From an uncultured Ruminococcus sp. (GTDB lineage: Bacteria > Bacillota > Clostridia > Oscillospirales > Ruminococcaceae), in contig CANOIR010000018.1 of NCBI GenBank assembly GCA_947566125.1, positions 1-37,197 of the forward strand: 37,197 nt of DNA, written 5' to 3'. The notes under the pieces were generated by a model that saw only the letters and a program-made list of their open reading frames with translations, ran no database searches and had not been told where the DNA came from. Below are positions 1-9,079 of the stretch, in pieces; position 1 is the stretch's first letter, and every line of letters begins with the position of its first letter. A program made the position numbers and the translations under genes.

Positions 1-1
1 T

Positions 2-115
2 ATACGCAAAATCTGCCGGAAAAGAGGATACTACACAGCTGAACAAGAATACTGTAAAACTTCGGAAAAAATCGGTTTTCAATGTAAACTGGTAAAATAT
101 GAAGAAGAGAACTAA
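2..115 (+). CDS. C-terminal end of an unidentified protein, cut by the window edge
   Basis: An open frame enters from the left edge and ends at TAA 113-115, giving 37 codons of a basic and then acidic, protein-like tail ending in KYEEEN. Nothing in it is diagnostic of a family, so I assign no function. The codon composition looks coding, and the frame is followed directly by remnants of a nucleotidyltransferase gene. It could belong to a polysaccharide-type gene cluster lying outside the window, but that is inference. It could also be a decayed fragment. Confidence 0.4.
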   Translation: MRKICRKRGYYTAEQEYCKTSEKIGFQCKLVKYEEEN

Positions 116-174
116 AATCGGAAGTATAATAACATTAGCATCGCAGCCAAGCATACAACGAAAATATGTTATAA

Positions 175-467
175 TCGGCAGGAAAACGTATATCAGGAAC
201 TTATGGAACAATGAAAAATTCTTTTGAAAATCGTGTAGGAAAATTCAGTAATGAAACTGGAAGCAAATCAAAATTCAAATATATTTTTCACCGAGTTTTT
301 CCAGATGTGAAATTCTATAAGCAATATTATCCATTTTTTATGAGCACAAAATCTTATTGCCAATAGGATGGATTTGTCATTTGATAAAAGGAATATTCTT
401 GAAAAGCAAACATATAAAGAGCGAGCTGCGATTCATATATGAAAATAAAACAAACACTAAGATATAA
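175..467 (+). pseudogene. Remnant of a nucleotidyltransferase-family protein (C-terminal part), frameshifted
   Basis: The frame from about 175 reads SGTYGTMKNSFENRV and then KFKYIFHRVFPDVKFYKQYY. It is blocked by a TAG after codon TGC CAA near 361-366. The reading continues in another frame from about 351 as LPIGWICHLIKGIFLKSKH and runs to TAA 465-467. Joined, these two pieces resemble from memory the C-terminus of the 'nucleotidyltransferase family protein' group (NTP_transf_5-like) often found in polysaccharide and peptide-modification loci. The N-terminal catalytic part is absent: an in-frame TAA lies at 172-174. A shift near 340-350 plus the missing N-terminus argue for a dead gene. The family call is from pattern memory only. 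Confidence 0.55.
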
Positions 468-508
468 TAGTTCAGAATGTTTAGCGAAAATTATTATGCC
501 TATATATT

Positions 509-544
509 AAAATGCTGTCAGGAAAAATCCTGACAGCATTTTTA
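509..544. terminator. Bidirectional rho-independent terminator
   Basis: The arms AAAATGCTGTCAGGA and TCCTGACAGCATTTT form a 15-bp perfect stem with a short A-rich loop. It has an A-run on one side and a T-run on the other, so it can stop rightward transcription from the left remnants and leftward transcription of the regulator ending at 559. Confidence 0.9.
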
Positions 545-558
545 AGTTTTCTTTTCTA

Positions 559-2790
559 TCAATTAAAGCATACTCTATCTCTGTATTGAGAAGGTGTAAG
601 ATTTGTATTTTTCTGAAAAAGTCTCATAAAGTATTTTGTATTTATATATCCGCATCTTCCCGCAATAGTATTGATGTCATACGATGATGTGCAAAGCAGA
701 TATTTTGCAAAAAGAATTCTTGAAGCTATACAATCCTGATTATAACTAATACCAAAAAAATTTGAATAAAGATGTCTAAAATGAGCTATGCCAATATTTA
801 GATTTTCACAAAACATATCAAGATTATATTCTTGAGTCGGATTTAAATAAAGCTCATCCCTAAACTCACTAAATACTTTATATTGCAAACTCATTCGCTG
901 ACGTGATATAATAGATTTTTTCTCATCTATAACTGATATAATATCTGATAATTCAAATTTGAAATTCAACCTTGATGGATCAGAAATAATTCTGCTAACG
1001 CATTCATATGAATTCATTCCAAACACTTTAACATAATTTGTTTCATGAAGAATCAAAGCATTCAATTTATCTGATATAAGTTGGTCAAAACATTCTGGAA
1101 ACTCCCCTATTACTGCACAAGCAAATATACCCTCTCCTATTCTCCCATATACTGCATTTTTAGTTACAGCAAGTCTTCTTAAAGCTTCAGCAATTTCTGT
1201 TGTTATAGCAATTTTTTCATTTTGTCTTTCAATTCCTATGCCCATTCCAAAAAGCCCGGTTTTTAAAACGACAAACAAAAGATTCTGTCTTGGTTCGGCT
1301 GTAACCGTAACAAGTTTAACTGCATTTTCAAAACCACTTATATCATATAAACCCGTTAGTGAATCATACTGTTCTGAAATATTTCTGCACTGTGTAAGAT
1401 AGCGTATATCATTTTTCATCCTCAAAAATTCCAAAGCATTTGAAATTGATCTCTGCCAATTTATAAACACACGATCAAAACCATCAGGTGTATCATATCT
1501 TAAAATAGTATAACCAAGTATTCTGTCTGAAAAAAACAGCGGACTTAAATAATATGCAGAAGGTTTATTAACATATGAAAATAGATCTGCAAGATTATAC
1601 TTATTAAGTAAGATTGAATTATCACAGTCCCATGCCTTGATCAAACTAAAACAATTTATAATATCTTCATTTGGTTGATCGTCATACCACTTTTCAGGCA
1701 AACAAATATAAGCTTCGCTCACATTACGATTCAAATAAAAGAACTCGCTAAGCACTTCAATAAATTCTTTAATCGACACACACTCTATAAGCTTTTGATC
1801 CATCTGACTAAAAAGATTAAGAAAATCTTGTATCCTCTGAGCTTGGGATGATATTATATCATATAAAAGTCCATTCTTTGATACACCACAAAAGCAACTG
1901 TTTCCTTTTATCAGCGTTCCATGAACTGATAATGAATCATCAATATTTTTAACATTCTGTATACCCGAAAGCTTAGAATAAATTTCTCTAACAGCTTTTC
2001 GCCCTACATTTTCACGATTTCTCTGATACGTTGTAAGTAGTGGAAAGTGATTCAATCTATCGCCCACATTTTCAAAGCCGACTACCGTTATATCCTCTGG
2101 CACATGAATATCATATTTAAAGAATTCATCAAGAAGCCCATATGCCATATAGTCATTAGCACATATAACAGCCTGAGGGATTGGAATTTTCTTGTTTATA
2201 TAACGCCTTGCAAGCTCAGCACCTGAAGTCATCCAAAAATCACCAAAATAAACCTTTTGTTCATTGTAAGGAATGTTATGACTTTCTAGTGCTCTTCGAT
2301 AACCATCTACACGAAAATAAGAAACATCTACATTACTGTGTCCTGTAATAATATCAATATCATTAAAGCCATGCTCTTCTATAAGATGCGATGTAATATC
2401 ATAAAAATCATCTACATCACTTGTATCAATATGTATAAACTCAGGAAGAATAAAACCGGGTAAAAGTGCACCAATAGCGATTATAGGTTTAGAACTGCAC
2501 AGCTTTAGCTTTTCCAGTATAATTTTACGAAGTCGTTCATTTAATATAGATTCTGAAATAAGAATAAACGCATCAATATCAGGAGACATAATAAAATCAT
2601 AAATATCATTTTCAACATGTAAAGTAGATGTTTTTTCAGAAGGATTATAAATATTGCTTATAATAACTGTATCATATCCAAATGCTTGAGCCTCACTGAT
2701 TATACCGCTGAGATAACGACGCTGTTCAGTATCATAAACTTGTGTTGTTATTACCGCTACTATAGGTCGTATTTTTTTATTATCTTTCAT
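559..2790 (-). CDS. Three-part transcription regulator: LacI-type sugar sensor, GGDEF-like middle, AraC-type HTH
   Basis: A 743-residue protein. Residues about 8-275 look like a periplasmic-binding-protein-like (LacI/GalR Peripla_BP_3) sensor with the typical VICANDYMAYGLLDE and ITVVGFE segments, but without the usual LacI helix-turn-helix in front. Residues about 300-460 are of unknown type. About 475-620 resembles a GGDEF domain (YDSLTGLYDISGFENAV, a classic DxLTGL-type start), but the GGDEF signature itself is replaced by GRIGEGIF, so cyclase activity is unlikely. The last 100 residues are an AraC/XylS double helix-turn-helix (YDINTIAGRCGYINTKYFMRLFQ). It is divergent from the GH98 gene, 223 bp away, so it is the obvious candidate regulator of that gene, responding to a released sugar. 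Ribosome site GGAGATGAGG lies just before the ATG. Function is inferred from domains and position. Confidence 0.85.
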   Translation of the reverse strand: MKDNKKIRPIVAVITTQVYDTEQRRYLSGIISEAQAFGYDTVIISNIYNPSEKTSTLHVENDIYDFIMSPDIDAFILISESILNERLRKIILEKLKLCSSKPIIAIGALLPGFILPEFIHIDTSDVDDFYDITSHLIEEHGFNDIDIITGHSNVDVSYFRVDGYRRALESHNIPYNEQKVYFGDFWMTSGAELARRYINKKIPIPQAVICANDYMAYGLLDEFFKYDIHVPEDITVVGFENVGDRLNHFPLLTTYQRNRENVGRKAVREIYSKLSGIQNVKNIDDSLSVHGTLIKGNSCFCGVSKNGLLYDIISSQAQRIQDFLNLFSQMDQKLIECVSIKEFIEVLSEFFYLNRNVSEAYICLPEKWYDDQPNEDIINCFSLIKAWDCDNSILLNKYNLADLFSYVNKPSAYYLSPLFFSDRILGYTILRYDTPDGFDRVFINWQRSISNALEFLRMKNDIRYLTQCRNISEQYDSLTGLYDISGFENAVKLVTVTAEPRQNLLFVVLKTGLFGMGIGIERQNEKIAITTEIAEALRRLAVTKNAVYGRIGEGIFACAVIGEFPECFDQLISDKLNALILHETNYVKVFGMNSYECVSRIISDPSRLNFKFELSDIISVIDEKKSIISRQRMSLQYKVFSEFRDELYLNPTQEYNLDMFCENLNIGIAHFRHLYSNFFGISYNQDCIASRILFAKYLLCTSSYDINTIAGRCGYINTKYFMRLFQKNTNLTPSQYRDRVCFN

Positions 2791-2812
2791 AACCTCATCT
2801 CCATTGTACTAC

Positions 2813-2841
2813 ATGATATCACAATTTCTAAAAAAAGTCAA
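2813..2841 (-). promoter_or_regulatory. Promoter of the LacI/AraC-type regulator
   Basis: Read on the minus strand, TTGACT (2841-2836), a 17-base spacer and TATCAT (2818-2813) match the vegetative sigma factor consensus closely. It lies about 25 bp upstream of the start codon at 2790. Confidence 0.7.
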
Positions 2842-2882
2842 TAAAATAGTACAGATTATATACCAATAATACATATAGTGGG

Positions 2883-2911
2883 TTGACGATATTAAAAAAG
2901 AGCAGTAAAAT
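2883..2911 (+). promoter_or_regulatory. Probable promoter of the GH98 gene
   Basis: TTGACG (2883-2888), a 17-base spacer and TAAAAT (2906-2911). An alternative -10, TATAAT at 2955-2960, has no good -35 and could be an activated promoter. The region between this and the divergent promoter at 2813-2841 is where the adjacent AraC-type regulator would be expected to bind. Confidence 0.55.
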
Positions 2912-3013
2912 AATAATAGAAAATGCATTATACAAATTATTCATTTAATTTATGTATAATTCACAATAAACCGTGCTGATAATCAAGCTCTTATTACCAA
3001 GGAGGAATCTAAA

Positions 3014-6000
3014 ATGAAACTAAAAAAAGTAATGGCTGCAATAACGACTTTTGCATTGACGTTCGGAATGTATACCTCTATTCCAAAAGTTGTTCAATCA
3101 AGTACATTTGATTCTATCAATAAGATAAGCAGCCAGTTCAAAATCGAACCTTTTAGTGCAAGTGCTGCAAGCAGCCTTAGACGTCCATGTTCATCAGAAA
3201 CGCCTATGTGGATCATACATATTGATTCATGGAACTATGCTGATCCTGCAAAGATCATTGATCTTATTCCAGAAGATGTGCTTCCATATTGTGTATTTAA
3301 TATTTCTCTTTCTATTAACTGGGATAACACAAATCATCAATGGCTTATGATACAGGATGGATACGAATGTGCAAAATCTTGGATAAAAACCTGTGCCGAT
3401 AAAGGCGTTTGGACAATGATCCAACCTGCAAGCGGCGGTCAATGTCATTTCCCGGATTATGATTCAAATGGAAATATTATAAACTTTCCTAATAAAGGAC
3501 AATTTGTAGCAAATGATGGAAACGACCTTGAGAATTCTGTTTTCGCAGAGTTTTTCCGTGATTATCCAAACTTTATTGGATATAACTACTGTGAACAATT
3601 CTGGGGATTTGCTTCACAGGATTTCCCTATTACATATCAGCAGCGTTATCAGCATTTTGCAAAACTTCTTGAGCTTTGCAATAAATATGGCGGTTACCTT
3701 AATATCAGCGTTTGTGAAAATCAATGGGGTACAGCACTAAATCCAATTGGTTTATTAAAACAGGTTCCAGAATGGAATCAAGCTTGCTGTAAATATAGCG
3801 AAAACCTTATTCTTGAAGAAAAATATACGCAGCATAGTTATATCGCTGATATTGAAAGTGAAGTTTATGGTGCATATATTGCCGGCTATTGCGGAAACTA
3901 CGGTGTACGATGGGATGATACCGGATGGTCTGATGATCCATGGTCAGAAAATCCTACCAAAAATCAATATCGTGTTTCTACAAGTTTGCCAATATTCTTT
4001 GAACGTATGGTTCAAAATGGTATGACAGTTATTGATGGTCCGGAACTTGTATGGGCAGAAGATTTCAAAGAAACATGGGGAACAACCGACAGTGAAGGTT
4101 ATCATGAACGTGGCTGGGAAATGTACGATCAATATCAAAATGATATTATTGATATTTTCCGCAAAGTGCAGGATAAAACAATTCGAATTCCTGATCGTAA
4201 GGAAGTAATTGACCGTACAAAAGTAGTTGTAATTCAGGATATGAACTCCGGAAATGATGAGAATAAATACAGTACTTATCCAACATTATTTGAAGGACTA
4301 TATAAAATTTCTGACGATGGAAATCTAAGAGATAATCGAAATCCATTTAAAAGCACAGGACGCTATCAAACAATTCCTACAATTGCCGGTTTTGCAGATG
4401 ATCTTGCAAAATCCATTCCAGTACAGGTAAAGCAATCGGAAATTGATTCCAGATGGCCTACAATTAAGGCAAAACAAGACGAATTTAACAAGCTTTATGC
4501 ATCTGATTATTGGGGTAATTGCTATGTAGGACGAAATGAAAATACATGGACTGCATACAACCCTAATAAAAAAGGAGATCCGGCAGGAGGCGTGCTTTCA
4601 CTAAAATATAATACCTGCAAAAATGTTGATCTTTCATTTACAGCTTATGGTTCAGCAGTAATGAACGAATATTCTGATCACATCGACTTCTATCTAAACA
4701 ATTATGATGAGGATGCAAAAACTACTTTAAAAACAACTACAATTAAAATCGCAGGATGCAAATCTGAACCTAAAATCACTTATCAAAAAGACAGAGGTGT
4801 AAATCAAGCTAAAACTTCTATTTCCACAAGCTATTCAAATGATACTTATACAATTACAGTAAACCATAACGGACCTCTTGATCTCTCTGTAAGCTGTTCA
4901 GGAAATGAAACTAACAGACAAACATCTTATAAAACTGCAAATCTTGTTGAACCTGATTTCCCGGATTTTTATGAAGGTGAACGTCAATATGAGGGTGAAT
5001 TTTTTGATACAAAAAATGTTGAAGGTAATGTAACGAACGGATGTAAAAGCGGCATAACCGGATATTGGGGTCAAGGTTTTATGAAGTTCGGTACAAAAGC
5101 CAATGCAGCAGTAAAAGACACTGTTACAACAAAAAAAGCAGGAACTTTTGATATGAATCTACGTTACTCTGCAACTTCTGATATAAAAAACATTGATCTT
5201 TATGTAAATGGTTCTAAAGTAAAGACACTTTCGCTTCCAAAAGGTTCTTCTCTTAGCGATTGGAAAATGGTAACAGAAAAAATCGCACTTAAAGAAGGCG
5301 ACAATAAAATAGAACTAAAAGCTAATGCAGCTCTCTCAAGCACAATTTATCTTGATTGTTTTACAGTAAATGGTGATTTTGGCGATGCTTCCGGACCTAA
5401 AACTCTCAATGGTACGCTTATTAAAAATCTTGCAGTAAACGATACTAAAAATGCTTCTAACTGGTCCATTGATGACAGCGGTAGCTTTGGCACAGGTTCT
5501 TCTTTATTCGGTGACCGTGATATTACAGCAACATCTGTACCTAAAAATCTAATAGGTGCAGAAATAATCAATACAGCTTGTGATTCAAAGATGTATACTA
5601 ACGATTTGGGTACATTTACAGCAGGTGCAGATATTACTGTTTATACAGCTATAGATAGTCGTGTTGTACCAATTCTTCCAGAGTGGCTCGGTAACTGGGA
5701 AAAAACTGACGAAACAATTACATCAACAGGCAATTTGACATTTGAAGTTTACAAGAAAAATTTCAATTCCGGCGAAACAGTTACTCTTGGTAAAAACGGA
5801 GGAACTGGCGATAATACAAACTATTTCGTTTTGGCAAAGCATAAAGAAATAATTCTAAATGGAAATCTTATAAAAAATCTTCAAGTATATGACACTGAAA
5901 ACGGTTCAGACTGGTCAATATACAACAATACAGGTTCAGGTTCTTTAATGTTTGGTGACCGTGATATTACAGCTGTAAACTTCCCTGCTAATCTTGTTGG

Positions 6001-6496
6001 TGCAGAAACTATAAAAACAGCTTGTGATTCAAAGATGTATACTAATGATTTGGGTACATTTACAGCAGGTGCAGATATTACTGTTTATATAGCTATGGAC
6101 ACACGTGTTGTATCACTTCTTCCTGAGTGGCTTGAAAGTTGGAACAAGACAGATATCAATATGACTTCAAACAATAACCTGACATTTGAGTTTTATAAAA
6201 AAGATTTTAAATCTGGCGAAACTGTTACACTTGGTATGAACGGTGGAAACGGCAACTGTGTAAACTATACAGTATATGTAACAGAACAGATATCTGCTGC
6301 AAAAGGCGATGTAAACTTAGATGGATGCATCAATATATTTGATCTTGGCTTAGCTAAGCAGGGATTCAAATATGGTTTTGATAATGATTCTTCAAAGTAT
6401 GCAGCAGACATAGACAATAATGGTAAAGTTGAAATATCAGATATCACACAGTTACAAAAGTATATTCTCGGTGTAATTAAAAATTTTAATGCTTAA
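3014..6496 (+). CDS. Secreted GH98 endo-glycosidase with CBM, two repeat modules and type I dockerin
   Basis: A 1160-residue protein. Order: signal peptide (about 1-30); GH98 catalytic barrel (about 55-390), recognised by PMWIIHIDSWNYADPAKIID and the following NISLSI; a GH98 C-terminal beta domain (about 400-640); a CBM35/CBM6-like module (about 655-785, GKFx-type YEGEFFD start and DCFTVNG end); two related modules of about 148 residues (from about 795 and 943); and a dockerin (about 1096-1155) with two calcium-loop repeats, DVNLDGCINIFDL and DIDNNGKVEISDI. Glu194 (NYCEQFWG), Asp301/Asp302 (RWDDTGW) and Glu344 (DGPELVW) are likely catalytic by analogy to pneumococcal GH98. Known GH98 enzymes cut blood-group A/B glycans, and some cut xylan, so the substrate is open. 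The dockerin implies attachment to a cohesin scaffold. The start is set by AAGGAGG 8 bases upstream. Confidence 0.9.
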   Translation: MKLKKVMAAITTFALTFGMYTSIPKVVQSSTFDSINKISSQFKIEPFSASAASSLRRPCSSETPMWIIHIDSWNYADPAKIIDLIPEDVLPYCVFNISLSINWDNTNHQWLMIQDGYECAKSWIKTCADKGVWTMIQPASGGQCHFPDYDSNGNIINFPNKGQFVANDGNDLENSVFAEFFRDYPNFIGYNYCEQFWGFASQDFPITYQQRYQHFAKLLELCNKYGGYLNISVCENQWGTALNPIGLLKQVPEWNQACCKYSENLILEEKYTQHSYIADIESEVYGAYIAGYCGNYGVRWDDTGWSDDPWSENPTKNQYRVSTSLPIFFERMVQNGMTVIDGPELVWAEDFKETWGTTDSEGYHERGWEMYDQYQNDIIDIFRKVQDKTIRIPDRKEVIDRTKVVVIQDMNSGNDENKYSTYPTLFEGLYKISDDGNLRDNRNPFKSTGRYQTIPTIAGFADDLAKSIPVQVKQSEIDSRWPTIKAKQDEFNKLYASDYWGNCYVGRNENTWTAYNPNKKGDPAGGVLSLKYNTCKNVDLSFTAYGSAVMNEYSDHIDFYLNNYDEDAKTTLKTTTIKIAGCKSEPKITYQKDRGVNQAKTSISTSYSNDTYTITVNHNGPLDLSVSCSGNETNRQTSYKTANLVEPDFPDFYEGERQYEGEFFDTKNVEGNVTNGCKSGITGYWGQGFMKFGTKANAAVKDTVTTKKAGTFDMNLRYSATSDIKNIDLYVNGSKVKTLSLPKGSSLSDWKMVTEKIALKEGDNKIELKANAALSSTIYLDCFTVNGDFGDASGPKTLNGTLIKNLAVNDTKNASNWSIDDSGSFGTGSSLFGDRDITATSVPKNLIGAEIINTACDSKMYTNDLGTFTAGADITVYTAIDSRVVPILPEWLGNWEKTDETITSTGNLTFEVYKKNFNSGETVTLGKNGGTGDNTNYFVLAKHKEIILNGNLIKNLQVYDTENGSDWSIYNNTGSGSLMFGDRDITAVNFPANLVGAETIKTACDSKMYTNDLGTFTAGADITVYIAMDTRVVSLLPEWLESWNKTDINMTSNNNLTFEFYKKDFKSGETVTLGMNGGNGNCVNYTVYVTEQISAAKGDVNLDGCINIFDLGLAKQGFKYGFDNDSSKYAADIDNNGKVEISDITQLQKYILGVIKNFNA
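5573..5645 (+). repeat. Near-identical 73-bp direct repeat, copy 1 (inside the GH98 gene)
   Basis: Matches 6017-6089 with a single visible mismatch (C/T at 5612). The two copies lie exactly 444 bp (148 codons) apart, in frame, in the paired C-terminal modules. The flanking parts of the modules are clearly less alike at the DNA level, which suggests local gene conversion or recent homogenisation. Confidence 0.9.
6017..6089 (+). repeat. Near-identical 73-bp direct repeat, copy 2 (inside the GH98 gene)
   Basis: Partner of 5573-5645. It codes for the module core with TNDLGTFTAGADITVY, which is identical in both modules. Confidence 0.9.
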
Positions 6497-6556
6497 AAAA
6501 TAAATTTTGCAAATAAAATTATTTCATACCAACCGACAATTTAAAGAAATATCTAA

Positions 6557-6589
6557 AAAACCGATTTCGCATTTGCGAAATCGGTTTTT
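6557..6589. terminator. Bidirectional terminator between GH98 and GH31 genes
   Basis: AAAACCGATTTCGC pairs over 14 bp with GCGAAATCGGTTTT around a 4-base loop, followed by T-runs. It serves the rightward GH98 gene and possibly the leftward GH31 gene ending at 6664. Confidence 0.9.
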
Positions 6590-6663
6590 AATTTTTTAAT
6601 AAATTGCAAGTTTTTTAAAGTACATGACAGCAAATTTAATCAGATCAAACAGCCAAAATAATA

Positions 6664-8649
6664 TCAATTCATTGTGCGAATATTTTTATCTGATAAATCC
6701 TTTGAAATTCCGTCATCATCATATAAATCATACACAGCATTTTCATAACCCAGAAGCTTAAGTGAATTCATATCAATGTTATCGACAGAAGATGCACTAT
6801 TTGCAAATGGAATAGCCTTCCCTTTGCGAATGAAAAATATAAGTTCATTAAGTTCGATAGAAATATAATGATGACCGGTGGAAAGTATCTCTGTTTCAAT
6901 ATCTTCAAATGTTCTCATCCTAACAAGCATCATTTCCTCAGGAAGCCATACATATCTGCCATTTGCATTTTGTTTGTACACCGGAGCAAGCATAACCTCG
7001 TTGCCAAGAAGAAGCTGATCGTCAACTGTTTTGGAAATATCATCATTAAACTCAAAAGCGATTGGTTTGAACATCATATCATCACTAATAATGGCTTTCA
7101 TATACTCACTGTAAAGATACGGAATAAGACTGTATCTTATTTGAAGCATATTTTTACAGCTTTCCATATTATCAAATAGATAAACTTCCTGATTACGTGT
7201 ACCAAGTGCAGAGTGGTTTCTCATCAACGGAGTAAAAATCGCAAACTGAAGCCATCGAAGAAGCAGATCCTCAGTAACATCAGAGCCAAATCCTCCAAGA
7301 TCAGCTCCTGTATATAAGAATCCTGTCATATTAAGATTACAGGTCATTTGTATATTCATAAGCAAATGTGACCACCATGAACGGTTATCACCTTGCCACA
7401 TACCACCATAACGATGCATTCCTATGCTTGATGAACGTGAAAACATAAGAATACGCTTATCTGGACAAATTTCATCAAATGCATCAGCAGCAGCTTTTGT
7501 CATATTATATCCAAAAAGATTATGAACTTTGTCATGACGTATTTTTTTGCCATCCATATCATGATAAAAAAGTTTATAATCCTCAGGGTGATTTGCAAGA
7601 CTATCAACAGCATCTTTCAGCTCAAAGTATTCATTAATGCCCATATTGGTCTTTGAAAGCTCTATCACTTTTTTAACAGCAGATTCAAGGCGTTTTTCGG
7701 TATAGAAAATTGCAGGCTCATTCATATCATTCCAAAAGCCTTCTATTCCCATATTTATCAAATATTCATACTTGCTGCCAAACCACTTGCGTGCATCGCT
7801 ATTAAGCACATCTGGAAAATGTACAAGTCCAGGCCAAACAGCAGCTACAAAATCTTTTCCATCTTCATCTTTACAGAAATATCCTTTCTGTACGCCTTCT
7901 TCATAAACATCATAACCGTTTTCAATTTTTACACCTGCATCAATTATAGGAACAAGTCTAATTCCCAAATCTTTCATCTCACATACAAATCCACTAAAAT
8001 CAGGGAAAGATTCTTTATCTATAGTAAAGTCTTTGTAGCATTCCATATAATCTATATCAAGATAAATCATATCGATTGGAATATTATTATTTCTATAATT
8101 CTCTGCCACACAACGTATATCATCAGCAGTTTTATAACCCCATCTGCTTTGACCATAACCAAAAGCCCACTTTGGAGCAGCGTAACTTTTTCCTATAAGT
8201 TTGCGGAACTGTTTTACAATATCAATTTCACTTTCTCCATCTATCACATAAACAATCATATTATAATCATCGGCTGTTATTGTAAGTTCCGAACGTTTTT
8301 TAAAGCCAATATCAAATTCAATTTTTCCAGCATAGTCAAAGAAAACACCAAAAAGCTCTTCACCTGAAACGATAATAAAATTATGAGCACCATAAAGCGA
8401 AGTAGTATCTTCTTGATGATGAGGATTATCCAAATTGTTGCTGACATATTTCCAGCCACGCTTGTTTATTCCACGTGACTGTTGTCCAAGACCATATACA
8501 ATATCCTTCTCACCCATCTTATAATAAAATCCGCTGCATTTATTAAATTCAAAGTATGGAGGATCCTTTTCTATATTATCTGTATTAGGAATATTAAGAA
8601 TTACAGCGTTAGTTTCAATAGGCTTACCAAAAGTATATTTAGTAATCAT
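6664..8649 (-). CDS. GH31 alpha-glycosidase (alpha-glucosidase, Ro-alphaG1-like)
   Basis: A 661-residue protein with no signal peptide, so cytoplasmic. It reads from end to end like the Ruminococcus obeum GH31 alpha-glucosidase (about 663 residues, prefers alpha-1,6 linkages) as I remember it. Order: N-terminal beta domain (about 1-140), (beta/alpha)8 barrel (about 150-510), C-terminal beta domains. The nucleophile is Asp308 in WNDMNEP and the acid/base is Asp421 in WQGDNRSWW; YLDIDYM and FSRSSSIGMHRYGG are further GH31 blocks. It probably removes alpha-linked glucose from imported oligosaccharides. Substrate remains uncertain because GH31 also contains galactosidases and GalNAc-ases. It is convergent with GH98 and monocistronic, with its own promoter. 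AGGAG precedes the ATG. Confidence 0.9.
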   Translation of the reverse strand: MITKYTFGKPIETNAVILNIPNTDNIEKDPPYFEFNKCSGFYYKMGEKDIVYGLGQQSRGINKRGWKYVSNNLDNPHHQEDTTSLYGAHNFIIVSGEELFGVFFDYAGKIEFDIGFKKRSELTITADDYNMIVYVIDGESEIDIVKQFRKLIGKSYAAPKWAFGYGQSRWGYKTADDIRCVAENYRNNNIPIDMIYLDIDYMECYKDFTIDKESFPDFSGFVCEMKDLGIRLVPIIDAGVKIENGYDVYEEGVQKGYFCKDEDGKDFVAAVWPGLVHFPDVLNSDARKWFGSKYEYLINMGIEGFWNDMNEPAIFYTEKRLESAVKKVIELSKTNMGINEYFELKDAVDSLANHPEDYKLFYHDMDGKKIRHDKVHNLFGYNMTKAAADAFDEICPDKRILMFSRSSSIGMHRYGGMWQGDNRSWWSHLLMNIQMTCNLNMTGFLYTGADLGGFGSDVTEDLLLRWLQFAIFTPLMRNHSALGTRNQEVYLFDNMESCKNMLQIRYSLIPYLYSEYMKAIISDDMMFKPIAFEFNDDISKTVDDQLLLGNEVMLAPVYKQNANGRYVWLPEEMMLVRMRTFEDIETEILSTGHHYISIELNELIFFIRKGKAIPFANSASSVDNIDMNSLKLLGYENAVYDLYDDDGISKDLSDKNIRTMN

Positions 8650-8710
8650 AATAAATTTCTCCTATTCATATAAGTCTATGACAATAATAAATCTTAAGCT
8701 ATTTTAAGTA

Positions 8711-8739
8711 ATTATAGCATCTTCAAATTTAAAAGTCAA
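8711..8739 (-). promoter_or_regulatory. Promoter of the GH31 gene
   Basis: On the minus strand, TTGACT (8739-8734), a 17-base spacer and a perfect TATAAT (8716-8711), 62 bp upstream of the start codon. No operator is obvious around it. Confidence 0.8.
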
Positions 8740-8842
8740 TAATGATTCAATCAATGAAAAATTATATTGTTAATGCAAAATATTGATAAAAAGTAATTAT
8801 ATTTTTTTAATATTATATCATATAGAAAATTGTTTATTCAGC

Positions 8843-8871
8843 TTGACTTTTGTAAATATTTATGATATGAT
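8843..8871 (+). promoter_or_regulatory. Promoter of the cobalamin riboswitch / btu operon
   Basis: TTGACT (8843-8848), a 17-base spacer and TATGAT (8866-8871). Transcription would begin near 8879, just before the riboswitch aptamer. Confidence 0.75.
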
Positions 8872-8902
8872 AAAAAATATTGTAAACAAATAAATAAATA
8901 TA

Positions 8903-9054
8903 GTTTATATGGAAACAGGTGAGAATCCTGCACAAGGCCGTTGCCGTGTTTAGCTGTAATACAAAGCATGAAACAACATATTCAGCCACTGGGAAACTGG
9001 GAAGGTACTTTGTACGCTGTTATCAGCAAGCTATCAGTCGGAATACTTATAAAC
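8903..9054 (+). promoter_or_regulatory. Cobalamin (AdoCbl) riboswitch aptamer
   Basis: Closing stem P1 is GTTTATA (8903-8909) with TATAAAC (9048-9054). Inside are the conserved cobalamin-riboswitch segments AGGTGAGAATCCTGC (8917-8931), GCCACTGGGAAACTGGGAAGG and a B12-box-like CAGTCGGAATAC (9035-9046). These follow the known order of the family. It sits directly upstream of btuC, so B12 would repress the importer. Confidence 0.9.
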
Positions 9055-9079
9055 GCTCTCATAGTAAAATGGGTGTCGA

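Noticed and set aside
2935..2960. Second GH98 promoter with TATAAT at 2955-2960
   Set aside because: No acceptable -35 lies 16-18 bases upstream. Kept only as an alternative in the promoter entry.
8482..8673. Rightward open frames inside the GH31 gene (also 7819-8367 and 6868-7179)
   Set aside because: They are antisense to a strongly conserved enzyme, have no ribosome site and read as Ile/Asn-rich reverse translations.
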